64,000 nucleotides of DNA from Hemileia vastatrix (Eukaryota; Basidiomycota; Pucciniomycetes; Pucciniales; Zaghouaniaceae): the NCBI GenBank assembly GCA_030280995.1, contig JASXTE010000008.1, forward strand, positions 16,972,212 through 17,036,211, in the 5' to 3' direction. Every line of letters starts with the position of its first letter. Position 1 is the first letter of the stretch. The notes under the pieces were generated by a model. It was not told the origin of the DNA. It worked only from the letters and a program-made list of their open reading frames with translations, and searched no databases. The position numbers and the translations under genes were made by a program. Below are positions 1 through 10,561 of this stretch, in pieces.

Positions 1-45
1 TAATTTAAATTTAACTCAAAGCACATGACTAAAAAAGAAAAAAAC

Positions 46-775
46 TCAACAAAGCAAGTAGCCAAACGCGCAATCCACTGCCCCAGCAACAGCAACTTCC
101 CTCAACCCGCCCAAAAAAAAAGTTCTTCCTAGTCCTCTTCCCTTTAGCCCTCGCCTTCCTCGCTCCTTCCCCGCAACAAGAACATCATCATCGCTGGAAG
201 ATTTCCTTGCCGCTCTGACGGCTAGATAATCTTTATAAATCTTAGCTACACAGAATAGCCAAGTGATGACTAGAGATAGGAAGTAAAATATGATCCCGTG
301 AATGTTTGTCAATGCAAGAACACCTGCGCAAGCTCCTGCAACACATAAACTTGCTGAAGAGGAAAAGAAGAAGCAAAAGTCAGTGCCATAACTTAAAAGC
401 CAGGAAATTTCCTCCAAAAATGTAAAAAAAATAAGTCAAAAACTTTCTAACACCAAACCTTCTCCCCCCCCCCCCCCCCCAAAAAAAAAACACACACAAA
501 AACAAACTATCTACATACTTGATTTAATAAAATGAATTTGCTTTGTATTGTGAACCAACTTCTCTCCCACCCCACCAACGCCCCCCGTGCGAAAATGCGA
601 TTTAAGAAAACAAAATCAGTTAAATCAGATGATGAAACCCGGATAAAAGCTGGGCAAAAACGGAGATAAAACGATACGGAAAGATACCTAAAAAGGAACG
701 TGAGCTCACATGATCGACAACATAGTTTAATTGTCTTTGTTGTTCGTTGGAGAGATCGATCGATGCAGGATCCAT
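46..775 (-). CDS. EMC6: EMC6-like ER membrane complex subunit, three exons
   Basis: Probable host gene for subunit 6 of the ER membrane protein complex, which inserts membrane proteins into the ER. I assign exons 775-710, 558-519 and 353-46 (stop at 48-46), giving about 137 residues. Exon 1 starts MDPASIDLSNEQQ and ends at a GTGAGC donor. Exon 2 encodes a HNTKQIHFIKS-like stretch and ends at GTATGT. Exon 3 begins after a TTTTCCTCTTCAG acceptor with SLCVAGACAGVLALTNIHG, followed by a hydrophobic segment. This matches the EMC6 pattern of a short soluble N-terminus, a small-residue-rich first membrane helix and LTN.HG. The C-terminus (FFLGGLREV..AFGYLLC) resembles the last helix of short fungal EMC6 proteins. 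A basic loop near residues 90-110 is longer than usual. The exon 2 acceptor lacks a good pyrimidine tract, so that junction is the weakest part. The reading frame is open throughout, unlike everything else in the window. Confidence 0.62.
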
Positions 776-1792
776 ATTGAATATTGAATATTGAATTGCT
801 GGAGCGATGAAATGCCGACTGTGAAAGTGATCGTGAGGTGATGAAAGTTGAATAAAGCTGGAGAGTGAGAACCTAAGATTCACGTGACTGGTGAGATGCA
901 TGGCCGATATGCATAATCCGATGGTAGAAAACATCTCTTCTTCCCTCATATTTGCTACAAACTGCTCTCCTTTTATCACACCCATCTGTAAAATAAGTTT
1001 TTATTTTTCATATTCTTCATCATTTCATTTCAGTGACTGAATTCTTTCCAATCTTACTTCTCATGCTTCAAAGATAAATGTTCATTTATCTCTACACTTA
1101 TTCAAAAACTTTACCATTGTCTTCATCTTCTAGTAGTTATTCTCAGACCAAATAGCTCTTTAGTTTTTCTTTTCTATTTTTGTGAAAAATTATCAACCTA
1201 CATTGGTGAATATCTGTCAAACGGTTTCCTATTTTATAAAATTGCATCTTCGTATCTTGTGAGCTTTTTTGCATTTTTAATAGGTAATGAGAATATTATT
1301 CATGTCTATGTTGGTCAATTTTTTGTGTCAATTCTTCTTCACTTATGATTCTTTTTTCATTTAAAAAGCGATTTATATGATTCATCAATTAATATATACT
1401 AATAAAGAACTTGATTTATGTGTGAAAATTTATGAGATTTTTGAGCCTGCCACATGTTGTTTATCTTTTCATGAATTTCTTTTTAAACAAGTTTTAGGAG
1501 TTGCACAGATCAAAACGTTTTTTTTTATTTTTTATTTTTTATTTCTACCCATGTCAAGGCATGAGATCTGACTTGCAAAAGTGTATATCATTTCTATCAC
1601 TCTTCTCCTTCCCTTTGATGTTACTCACTTCATACCTTTGGTTTTTCTCTTCTCTCCTAAGAATTGGTTTAATCAAATTTTATTCATTACAAAAAAAAAA
1701 AAAGAAGTTGATCCCTTTGCTACCTAATCCCAAACCATAAACCATCCATAAATAAAAATGACAACTGTTTACCAGAAAGAAAAAAAATGTGG
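776..1792. other. No gene seen; upstream region of the EMC6-like gene
   Basis: This stretch should contain the minus-strand promoter of the EMC6-like gene. I see T-rich sequence, short homopolymers and no convincing coding exon or structural RNA. Short open frames near 1,377-1,740 are low-complexity and look accidental. Confidence 0.5.
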
Positions 1793-1973
1793 GCACCTGA
1801 TCGCAGGTGCCAATCTCTATCTTTGATTTGATTCAGTTCTAGCTCGGCTGTAATTCTTCTGGCAAGACCGCGCACTGAACACTGAACCAGCTAGCTCGCG
1901 TGGCATCAAATCTGAGTTATTCTTGTGTCACAAATGGATTGAGGGATTGGCACCTGCTAGTAGGTTCCAGGTG
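1793..1973. mobile_element. Small terminal-inverted-repeat element (MITE-like)
   Basis: The ends are imperfect inverted repeats. The left begins CACCTGATCGCAGGTGCCAA and the right ends with the complement of CACCTGGAACC...GCAGGTGCCAATC. Each arm also contains a short CACCTG/CAGGTG palindrome. At 181 bp with no coding capacity it looks like a nonautonomous DNA element. No clear target duplication is visible in the flanking A/T runs. Confidence 0.45.
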
Positions 1974-2375
1974 TTTTTTTGTGGTGGTTCCTCTATGAAG
2001 CTGTCATTTGGCACCAATTCAGTTTCCATACAGTAATTAAATAATGTCATTTTTTCTTTTTCTTCTTCTTTTTTTTACAATTAAAAAATAAAGTTGCAGA
2101 CATAACTATTTTGTTTTCCTTAAAGCGATAATAAAAGGGGAGTATAAAGGGAAATAATGAAGATAGGGATCATTGGGCTTGGGCCATTTTAGTCAGCTTC
2201 CTGGATAATAACGCTAGCTTACAGGAAGACAGAAAGTGATGGAAGCCTAACACTAACCTATACTGAATGAGAGTGTAAGAGTAACCTAACACTATCATTA
2301 TCAGAAAAAGCATCCGGGAGCGAGAGAAACCGCCAACTTAATTGATCTAGAATGCACTATAAATAGAAAAGTCGT

Positions 2376-2549
2376 GGTGGTCCCCATGTGTAATTGATTC
2401 TCTGTAACGGATAAAAGCCAATTTATTGAAAAGAAACGTGGTCACTATGGGAGTCGAACCCACAATGATTACACTCTTCACCCTTCGACCATCTGAACCT
2501 TAAAGATAGTTAAGGTCCAGGCGTCACGAGAAGTAATAGTTGTGTGCTC
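2376..2549 (-). repeat. tRNA-like dispersed repeat (SINE-like), 3' portion
   Basis: On the minus strand this contains an A-box-like GGTTCAGATGG (2489-2500) followed about 45 bp later by a canonical B box GGGTTCGACTCCC (2449-2461). The same sequence recurs on the plus strand at about 35,690-35,860, including the tail down to CCCATGTG, so it is a dispersed repeat, not a single tRNA gene. The acceptor stem does not pair, so a functional tRNA is unlikely. Its other end lies at about 9,007-9,180, separated from it by the Harbinger element (2,553-8,379) and a foldback element (8,388-9,006). Confidence 0.5.
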
Positions 2550-3110
2550 TAAGAGCATCCACACTCGTTCGGTTGTGTAACTCCCGCTTACATGCATATT
2601 ACTTCTGAGTTGCACAAATTTATGATATCATTCCACACTCATTTTTCAAAAAATTCACTATTTGCGAGTTACACGAAATATTCATCACTCATGTTTCTTG
2701 GTTTATTCAATAACATCACTCCTTCCACGGCACTGATTTCTTCTATTCCTCCTTCTGCTGTACTCATTTTTCTTCACTCAACTGTTGCACTTCTCATGCC
2801 ATTAAATTTCCTGATGATTTATTAGACATGGATGAAGAAGATCTGCTTCTTAAATATTTTTTAACTACATATTGCAACAATCAATCATCTAATTCAACTA
2901 CACCAAGACCAAAGAAAAAAATGATACAATGAGATCATTACACTGGTAATGCATGCTTAATGAAAGACTACTTTGGGCAAAACCCTGATTACAACAATAT
3001 TATTTTTGAGCGCCAATTCAGAATAAGCAAAGATCTATTTACAAAAATTGTTGAGGATCTACAGATGCACAATAAATATTGGGTTTTAAAATCTGTAAGT
3101 ATAGTATTTT

Positions 3111-4548
3111 TGTCAGCCTAGATATCCCTAGGACTGAGTATTTCTTATGCTTAAAATAAGATAACCTTCAGTAAATTAAGCTTATATCTTAAAATAAGGT
3201 TAAAATAATAATATATATTATTATATTATATATATATATAATTATTATTCTATTATACAACTTATAGTAGTTTAAATAGCTTATCCATAGCCTAATAATA
3301 CTTATTAAGGTGTTAATGGAGTCATAATATACTTATCTTAAGTGATATGAAGTAATTATTGACATACATAAGCTTATATGTATACATAAATCTCATATTC
3401 AGTGAAATATGCAGTATATTATGTATATTTAGGTATATAAGTGGGTTTTAGCCCCTTAATAGCCTATAAACTTTGTTTTTCTGCTTATTTTAGGTCATAT
3501 GGACGAAATCAGTGGACTAACAACGCCTACAGAAGCATAGACATCTATATCAGGCGCATACACTCAGTTTGAACAACTAAATTTACTTCCTTGGATGGTT
3601 ATTCACGGATTTATGGGTTGGAAGGTCACTTCTGGGTTAATGTGGTTGCTTGGGGATGTTATTGGGGGCTTGGAAATTTTATTTGTTTCCTTTATATGCT
3701 TTTGGTTTCATTAAATCTCTTTTTGATTGTTTATTTTACCTGTTTCTTTATGGTATCCGCTTTTATCTGGATTTTCTATTTATGGTATAGACACTACGCA
3801 ATATAGGGGGTGGACTTGCTAGCAAGTCCCCAACCTGAACTCAGACAGAACTCAGATGGAACTCAGACTGAACTCATACAGAACTCATACTGAACTCTAC
3901 TTGAAGACCCACAAAAACTGTTCTGCTGAGTGGTGTTCATCCCTGATTGTATGGTTCCTTTGTCAATAGCTCAATGTGTGTTCAATCTGTGGTGAATTTG
4001 AGTCAAGGTTGCGGACTTGCTAACAAGTCCGCCCCCCGTATTGCGCGGTGAGAGCTGTGTTATCATTAATAAAGATGGAGGGTCCTTACTGTAGGTCTGG
4101 GTGTTGAAACTGCTTGAAGTGGAAGCCATGGGGAGGTGATGGGCCCTCACAGTGTTGTAATTGCCGGGGATAGCAGTGACATCATCTGGATTGAAGGTCT
4201 GTGCACTCCAGTGGATTTGGGTATAAGTAAGGAGGGATTTTGACGGTTATTTATCATCATTCAATCACTACAATTCAAACAAACACTACTATACAATTAT
4301 TAGCATTCAGAAATATATTATAAAGCCATTATAAATTGATATTATCTTTATATAAGCTAAAACTATATTTTATTCACCTATTTTCCACCACTAGCACACA
4401 TTTAAATCCAAGTATTGTGAGTTTTATTTGAGTATAACTATTTTATTAGTCTTCCCCTGAGGTTTAAACACTAAATCATTTATCAATAAGTAGTAGGACC
4501 ATAAATAAACACTATTATATCATACTTATATACTAGACTATACTGACA
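3111..4548 (+). mobile_element. Solo LTR of the chromodomain gypsy family
   Basis: It begins TGTCAGCCTAGATATCCC and ends ACTGACA, flanked by the 5-bp duplication ATTTT (3106-3110 and 4549-4553). It aligns along its length with the 1,176-bp LTRs at 25,952-27,127 and 34,359-35,534, apart from a 259-bp insertion. It presumably arose by recombination between two LTRs. It lies entirely within the intron of Harbinger transposase A, so the insertion need not have broken that gene if splicing tolerated it. Confidence 0.92.
3792..4050. mobile_element. Nonautonomous CACTA-type element, copy 1
   Basis: The termini are CACTACGCAATATAGGGGG and, inverted, CACCGCGCAATACGGGGGG. Each is followed by the 18-bp palindrome GGACTTGCTAGCAAGTCC or a one-base variant. 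Flanking AGA (3789-3791, 4051-4053) is a 3-bp duplication. The left subterminal region has about six tandem 11-bp units of the form GAACTCAGACT. Ends starting CACTA, a 3-bp duplication and subterminal repeats are hallmarks of CACTA/EnSpm elements. The two full LTRs of this family lack the insert, which proves it is a discrete insertion. Confidence 0.85.
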
Positions 4549-5442
4549 ATTTTTTTAATAATATCCATCACACTTTTTCTCAATTTTTTACTAACTACAT
4601 TACTATAGGATTGCTGTGGGAAACTTGGATTGAAACCTCACCAAAAGCTAACTAGTGTACTTTGCCAGCTTGCCTATGGGATTTTGGCCGACTCAACTGA
4701 CAAGTATGTTTGCATAGCTGAAACCACTTCACTAAAGGCTTTGAAAACTTTTGTTAAAGACATCATATCTTTATACCAAAGCAAGTATTTACAAGAACTA
4801 AACGCTGTGGAGAAAACCAAGATTTTGAGGGAGTACGAAGACAGAGGGTTTCCGGGATGTCTTGGCAGTATTAATGGGATGCACTGGGAGTGGAAAAATT
4901 GCCCCACAGCCTGATCTGGTCAGTTCCAGGGGAAGGAAAAAACTCTAACAATGATATTGGAGGCTGTAGCAAGCAAAAACTTACAAATTTGGCACACTTT
5001 CTTTGGATCACCTGGAACTTTAAACGACATCAATGTTCTTCATCGCAGCAACTTTTTTGATAAACTTTTGGGTGGTAGTCAAGATGGTGTAACATATAAA
5101 ATAAAAAATAGAATTTATATAAATGGTTACTACCTTGCTGATGGTATTTACCCACCATGGTCAACACTGGTCAAAACAATTTCTCATCCGCAAGATGAGG
5201 AAAGCCAATATTACTCTAAATTACAAGAAAGTGCTAGAAAGGACATAGAACATGCTTTTGGGGTGTTTCAAAGTAGGTGGGGCATTCTAACCCAGCCATG
5301 TTGTCCATGGCATATCGAAGAAGTGAAGGAGACATTGACCTGTTGTATAATCTTACACAACATGATAGTGGAAGCAAAATCAGAATCAGATCCTTACCTA
5401 AATGAACAATTTGTTCAATGTCAACTTTCGACAAACCACTGA

Positions 5443-6421
5443 GATCCTTCTTTGACAAACAGCTTAGTGAATTTTATTCAGAACAGCCAGGAGCTTCACA
5501 ATTCTGACACACATTTTGAATTGTAAGAGAATCTGAAGAAACATATTTGGAAAAATAGAGGAAGATTTGAATATATACAAAGGGAATAATTTATGATTAC
5601 TAAATGTTTATAACTATTGAGCAGTGCAATTAACTTAGCAATAGTATCAGGCCGCCTGTAAGTGACATATATTTCAGAATGAGATAAGTAGTAATACAAA
5701 TTTATCTATACCTTTTATTATATAAAATAGTCTTGGGATAAGTTTCCCAAGCCTTAACTATTGAGAAGCACAACTAACCTATCACATGCGCACCCAATAG
5801 AATAACATGAGAATGTAACAGTGTAGTACTAAAAAATTATAAAAACTTGAGATAAATTTATATTATATATATAAAGCTTGTTAGCAAGTGCCAGCATTTT
5901 TTGTGGTTGGTGATAGCTTTGATGCAGACTTTATATATTTCATGGCTTCCTTGAACAAGAATATCTTGCCCAGGGAATCCTATATGTCTAAATAGCCTTT
6001 ACCCAAGATTTTTACCACACCTGGGAGGGAGTCTCAAAAGATATTTGGTGCACCTCCAAACTTTTTTTATGCATCATTGATGATTAGCAGTTATTTCTGA
6101 AACTTGTATTTTATCTTTTACAAAGTCTCTTTTTTAATCCAAAATTCTCTGATTGTTTTATTTACAAGAACATAGTGGATTGAAAGCAACTTCAAAGCCA
6201 AATCAATATATTGTTCTTGTTGATGAGGGAAATCACAATATATATATTTTCTAATAATATATAAAAATAAAAATAAGTGTGAGTTGAAAATAAAACTAAA
6301 TATATGTAATAATTGCAAGACATTATGTAAATAATAATTAAAAAGAAGAAAATTGAGTCGAAAGGGATGGAACAGACCAGTATATATATTATTTCTGGGC
6401 CTCCTAGCAAGCTCAAAGTGT
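5443..6421. other. Non-coding interior of Harbinger A
   Basis: AT-rich sequence between the transposase end and the internal hairpin. I see no further coding exon. The first few dozen bases may be the 3' untranslated part of the transposase gene. Confidence 0.5.
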
Positions 6422-6773
6422 AGTCAGAAGAGCCATTTTCTGCTTGCCTGCAAGAAAGAAAAAAAAAGAAAAAAAAGGGCAAGAGGAGAGAGGAGGGAAA
6501 TATCTTACCAGTAATTAATTGGAAGAGCCATTTGGTGCTTGCTTGCAAGAAAGAAAAAAGTAAGAGGAAAAAAAATAAATAGTAAGTAATTTCTCTCCTC
6601 TCACCTATTTTGTTTTTGTTTTTGTTTTTTCTTTTTTTCTTTCTTGTAGGAATGCACCAAATGGCTCATCCAATTAATTTACTGGTAAGTTATTTCCCTC
6701 CTCTCTCCTCTTGCCCTATTTTTTTTTCTTTTTTTTCTTTCTTTCAGGTGAGCAGCAAATGGCTCTTCTGACT
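6422..6773. repeat. Long inverted repeat (hairpin) inside Harbinger A
   Basis: The left arm starts AGTCAGAAGAGCCATTTT and the right arm ends with its complement, AAATGGCTCTTCTGACT. The arms are roughly 150 bp each and share long A-rich/T-rich tracts and a GGCAAGAGGAGAGAGGAGGG block. The centre is near 6,597. A third partial copy of the arm lies at about 6,815-6,860. A transcript through it would fold into a long double-stranded RNA. Confidence 0.75.
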
Positions 6774-7025
6774 ACATTTTTGCCTCACATACTCTACATG
6801 GTAACCGAAAAGCCCTTGCAGCAAATGGCTCTTCCAACTAATTACTGGTAAGTAATTTTACCCCTCTCCACTCAAGTAATAAATATATATTTAGTTTTAT
6901 TTTTGACTCACACTTCTTTTTATTATTACTGCTTTTTCATATTCATTTTGACTCACTTTTATTTTTCTTTAAATAATTATATAAATTTTAAAATTCACAA
7001 ATAAAACAATAATTAACAAACTAAA

Positions 7026-8005
7026 TCAAGAGTTACTCTTTTCAATCCACCTCCTTTTCATGTCCTCCTTCATTTTTTGTAAAAGCTCCAAGTATTCATC
7101 AGTACAACAATTATTTTCTTTAAGTAGTAGAAGTTGTTTCATATCATTACCTCTCATTTCACTTAGATTTTTCTCTTTGTCCAGTTGGAGGCACTCTTTT
7201 TGAATTGAAAGTTTCTCTTTTGTAAGTAGAATTTTCTTTTCTGTAAGCTCATTTTGTTTTTCCGTTAACTTCATTGCTGATAATCAATTTTCTGACATTT
7301 TACCCATTTGCAAAGCCAGGTTAGTTTGTTCCTTGAGATTTCTTGCTTCACTAATACAAAGTCTTTTTGAAGATTTTAGACCCAGAGGACATGGAGAAAA
7401 GGCTGATTGTGGGGTGCCACTACGTGTTTCCACTTCAATGTTGCTGCTTGCCTCTTCTACTCTATTGATATCACTTGAGTATGTGTTACTAGATTGAAGA
7501 TCCTTACTTTTATCGAGTCTCCATTTAGGAACATGCCTAAGTTTGTTCCATGCAGTCAAGCTTTTAAAAGATGATTTAGTTTGTTCTTGATAAAGAGATA
7601 GTGCAGGCCTCATCTAGTCACTGGGTGAGCTTCCACTAGGTGGGTTTCTTTCAATTGAGTTATAGATAGCACTGAACTTCAAGGTGGACATGTTAAGGGC
7701 TTGCCATCTAAGGTTGATTATTGAAAAATAATAAACAAGTTTTAATAAAAATGTAAGTCTACAAATTAAATAAAAAATACCGGATTCTAATCTTTTCATG
7801 ATCTCTATATTGTGTCTTGCTATACTCATTAAAATGGCTAATGATTTTTCCTATAAAACGTCTCCACAGATTGGTATGTAGAAAATTCCGGTTGCTCACT
7901 AATAAAAATCCAAGATATATCAAGTTGTTCCTCCTCTTGTTGAGACCAATTCAGTGACCATTTTCTCTTATTTTCAAATTTTCTGGAGCTTTGAGGTGTA
8001 GACAT
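7026..8005 (-). pseudogene. Harbinger ORF1: Myb/trihelix-like DNA-binding protein, broken
   Basis: This is the second protein of PIF/Harbinger elements, a Myb/SANT or trihelix-like factor that assists the transposase at the ends. It starts at ATG 8005-8003. KRKWSLNWSQQEEEQL corresponds to the first helix region. It continues, after a frameshift near 7,850, into ISHFNEYSKTQYRD, and across a 73-nt intron (7,780-7,708) into RWQALNMSTLKFSAIYNSIE and NPPSGSSPSD. AWNKLRHVPKW further on is typical of the plant NAM-associated-type ORF1 proteins. The C-terminal 80 residues are Lys/Glu/Leu-rich and predict a coiled coil. Stops occur after SPSD (about 7,614) and near 7,281. It converges with the transposase gene. 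Confidence 0.78.
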
Positions 8006-8387
8006 AGTTTAGAAAGTACTATAATATAAAAAAAAGTGATGATTTTGGTGTGATGTGATGATGAGAAGTGAGAAAAGTTATGTTTGGTAAGAAAATAGCA
8101 AGTAATTAAGTGTTTGGTAAGAGAGAAGATTTAATGAATTGGAGGTAGTGAGGTGTCACAAGGTTGACCAAGTGAGATGAATTACTGAAAAAATGGCAGG
8201 GCAGAAAATGATATCCACTAATGATTCAATAATTTGTGAAAAGATCCACAATTTACTGAAAAAATTACTGATTTGACCCTTTACCAAAAGACTGAAAATA
8301 GATGAGTGTGGAATTTCAGCGGCTATTTTCTGTGAAATATGCATACAGAACAGATTTACCAAAACAAGTGGAGATGCTCTAACCAAC

Positions 8388-9006
8388 TGAGCTAATGACC
8401 ACCAATGTCAAACCTTGTTGATTTGAGCATACATATACCAATAATCACCCCTTCAAAAAAAAACAAAAAAAACATTAATTTTACACTTATTTCTCATCTC
8501 CTCTCAATCATAACATAAAACTTGTGTTGCCTCTCACCAGATCTAAGCTTACTTGTTCCAAGTGATATCATAACCTCCCTTATCACCCTTCCCCCTCCCA
8601 CCAAGCCTCTTTTCTAGTTAATATAAAAAACAATGACCAATGATGGACATAAAAATTATTCAGGGAGGTGTTGTATAAGTTTTGTTTACAAGTGAGTCTC
8701 AGAGATGAGATGACATATATGTCAATACAATATCAATGTATTTATTTATTTCATCATCATAACCATTAACATTGAGGGTTTGTAAGTGATTTGTAGTTAG
8801 ATCATGTTTATTTTAATTTTATTTATTTATTTGAGAGATTGAGGATGTGGTGGGAGGGAAGATTAAGTGATATATATGTTATGATTGAGATGAGATGAGA
8901 TGAGAAATGAATGTAAAATTAATATTTTTTGCGGAAAGGAGGGGGGAGGTTATTGGTATATGTATGCTTAAATTGATAAGGTCAGACATTGGTGGTCATT
9001 AGCTCA
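8388..9006. mobile_element. Foldback element (MITE)
   Basis: The left end reads TGAGCTAATGACCACCAATG and the right end is its complement. Similarity between the arms extends well over 60 bp inward and continues, with interruptions, toward a centre near 8,690. The element has 619 bp and no coding capacity. Comparing its flanks with the other copy of the interrupted repeat (about 35,650-35,700) shows that this block is extra. The target duplication is unclear: TGA or TCA could be a 3-bp duplication absorbed into the ends. Confidence 0.7.
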
Positions 9007-9180
9007 CACAGCAGGCAAACTTGAGTTACATCAGACTGATGCGACAAGCTGTTGCTATATGTATATTTTTGACAATTCATCCATATTGGCAAAAATTTTC
9101 AGATGTGACAATTGACAGTATGCATTTGACAACTGCTAGTATGCTTGCTACAACTGCTATTATGCATGCGACAAACATCT
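9007..9180 (-). repeat. tRNA-like dispersed repeat, 5' portion
   Basis: The complement contains TGATGTAACTCAAGTTTGCC and matches about 35,653-35,672 on the plus strand. This is the start of the repeat whose 3' portion is at 2,376-2,549. It also holds three degenerate units of about 25 bp built on GACAACTGCTAGTATGC. Confidence 0.5.
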
Positions 9181-9196
9181 TAGATTCTTAACTTCC

Positions 9197-9355
9197 TTTC
9201 ATTCCTCTTTCATCATTGCTTCTTTTTATCTTTCTTCTTTCTTTTCTTTCATGTTCCTCTTTCATCATTGCTTCTTTTTATCTCTTCTTTTTTTTCCTCA
9301 TCTTCTTTCATTTTCCTCTTTCATCATTGTTTATTTTTATCTTTCTTCTTTTTAC
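9197..9355. repeat. Pyrimidine-rich tandem repeat
   Basis: Three imperfect copies of a roughly 55-bp unit with the core CCTCTTTCATCATTGCTTCT. The open frames crossing it are low-complexity and not genes. Confidence 0.75.
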
Positions 9356-10561
9356 AGCTAGACCAAGAAAGCTATGTGGAACCACAATTTTTTTTACAAC
9401 TTTTTACCTTTCCCTGTACTCCTTTTGGACACAATGTGAGCATACAATGGACCAATTGATCCTTTCAACTGCCATCCACAGTATCCCATCCTTCCAATGT
9501 ATGTATATATCCACAGAGTAAAATTCAATGTTGCACTACAAGTATTAATTTCTGAAATAAACTTGAAATTGCACTCAAATTGGACCATTGAATACTTGCA
9601 TCATGTCCTAAAATAAGGGTGGGGAAAGAAAAAAATTTGTTAAGATTTTTGCATTTTCATAAAGCTTTGTATCTTCCTTTGTTTTTTCTTCACATATGTT
9701 ATTTCAATTCCTTCCACTATCTCCATACTTTCTTCTCCCAGCTTCCTCCACATCTTTTCAACTTGAATTTCTTACATTTTTTTCTTTTTTTCTTTTTCTC
9801 TTTCTACCCTTTTGTTCTTTTTTCTTCCCATTTGTTTTTCACTTATTTTATCTTAATATTTCTTTTCTTTCATCCATCTGCATCATGGCATCAAATATCA
9901 TGCTATTGTCTTCCATTCCCAACTCCATATGTTTCACAGCACATCTTCCTTGGCATATGTCAAATTTAGCTTTCAAACAGTCCTTACAGTATGTGATTTT
10001 TTTCTTATAATTCTTGCTCACACTGATTCCTATTTTTTGTGTTACACAGGGGGAAAAAACCCTGAACTAGATGTCAAGTTTAGTTTTTAGTAACAGGGCA
10101 CATTTCTGGGTCTGTTTTATGGAGTAACCCTGCTTTGACACATTCAGAGTGACCCTTTTTGTGCTCAGATTTTTTTTGTTTTTCTGACATTAGCATCCCT
10201 TTTCCTGGCGGCTTTTCCCTCACTTCTCTCATTCACAGTAGATATTTAACCTCATATCTGCCTTTCCTCCTCTTCTCACTCCACCTCTCACACCCTCCCA
10301 AACACTCCTCATTAAATGTTTCTTGCTTCCTCCCATACCTGCTTTCTATCTCAATTCTAGTTTCCCTCTCTACATTCCTCACTAGCCCACTTTTGACTCT
10401 TCATCACCCTTTTATGCATGGTTTCTAGAAAGTGATCTTCCTGATGGTAATTACAGAGTAGCATGAATGATGCATGTTGCCCCTATTACCTTCATTCTAG
10501 ATGAAAGATATGTAAACTTTACATTCTTACAACCTCATTCATCTCTCCCTTCTAGCCTCCA
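9356..10561. other. No gene seen; pyrimidine-rich
   Basis: T/C-rich sequence with several short open frames made of Phe, Leu, Ser and Pro. This is what strand composition alone produces, and I see no family resemblance. Confidence 0.5.

Larger units (their letters stand above)
2828..5442 (+). pseudogene. Harbinger transposase (plant-type DDE family), broken
   Basis: DDE transposase of the plant transposon protein family (Plant_tran), a nuclease that cuts the element ends. Exon 1 is 2,828-3,094. A phase-0 intron (GTAAGT ... CTAAC branch site ... TATAG) runs 3,095-4,608, and exon 2 is 4,609-5,442. Family landmarks are GFPGCLGSINGMHWEWKNCP, ILEAVAS, FFGSPGTLNDINVL, DGIYPPW, and RKDIEHAFGVFQSRW near the C-terminus. 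The first catalytic Asp, expected in GSIDxMHWEW, is Asn here. The later Asp (NDINVL) and Glu (KDIEHAFG) are present. In-frame stops lie at 2930-2932 (TGA) and 4912-4914 (TGA, where the family has Trp in NCPTAW). The intron is very long only because a solo LTR sits in it. Confidence 0.86.
2553..8379. mobile_element. PIF/Harbinger transposon A, complete but dead
   Basis: The ends are inverted repeats: GAGCATCCACACTCGTT on the left, and on the right the complement of GAGCATCTCCACTTGTTTTG. TAA flanks both sides (2550-2552 and 8380-8382), the TWA duplication expected of PIF/Harbinger. GAGCATCTCCA is also a classic terminus of plant PIF/Harbinger elements. It carries the two expected genes in convergent orientation: a transposase (plus, 2,828-5,442) and a Myb/trihelix-like ORF1 (minus, 8,005-7,026). 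Its 5.8-kb length includes a 1,438-bp solo LTR. It sits inside a minus-strand tRNA-like repeat, splitting a GGTTAGAGCAC motif. Confidence 0.88.

Noticed and set aside
3591..3806. Open frames beginning MDGYSRIYG in each LTR
   Set aside because: Conserved only because the LTRs are copies. The frame shifts or ends differently in each, so it is not a gene.
8376..8401. A tRNA-like 5' sequence on the minus strand (GGTCATTAGCTCAGTTGG)
   Set aside because: It is formed by the end of the foldback element meeting the interrupted repeat, and the rest of a tRNA is absent on that side.
9619..10010. Two overlapping Phe/Leu-rich open frames resembling membrane proteins
   Set aside because: The T-rich strand gives hydrophobic codons by composition alone, and overlapping frames look equally good.
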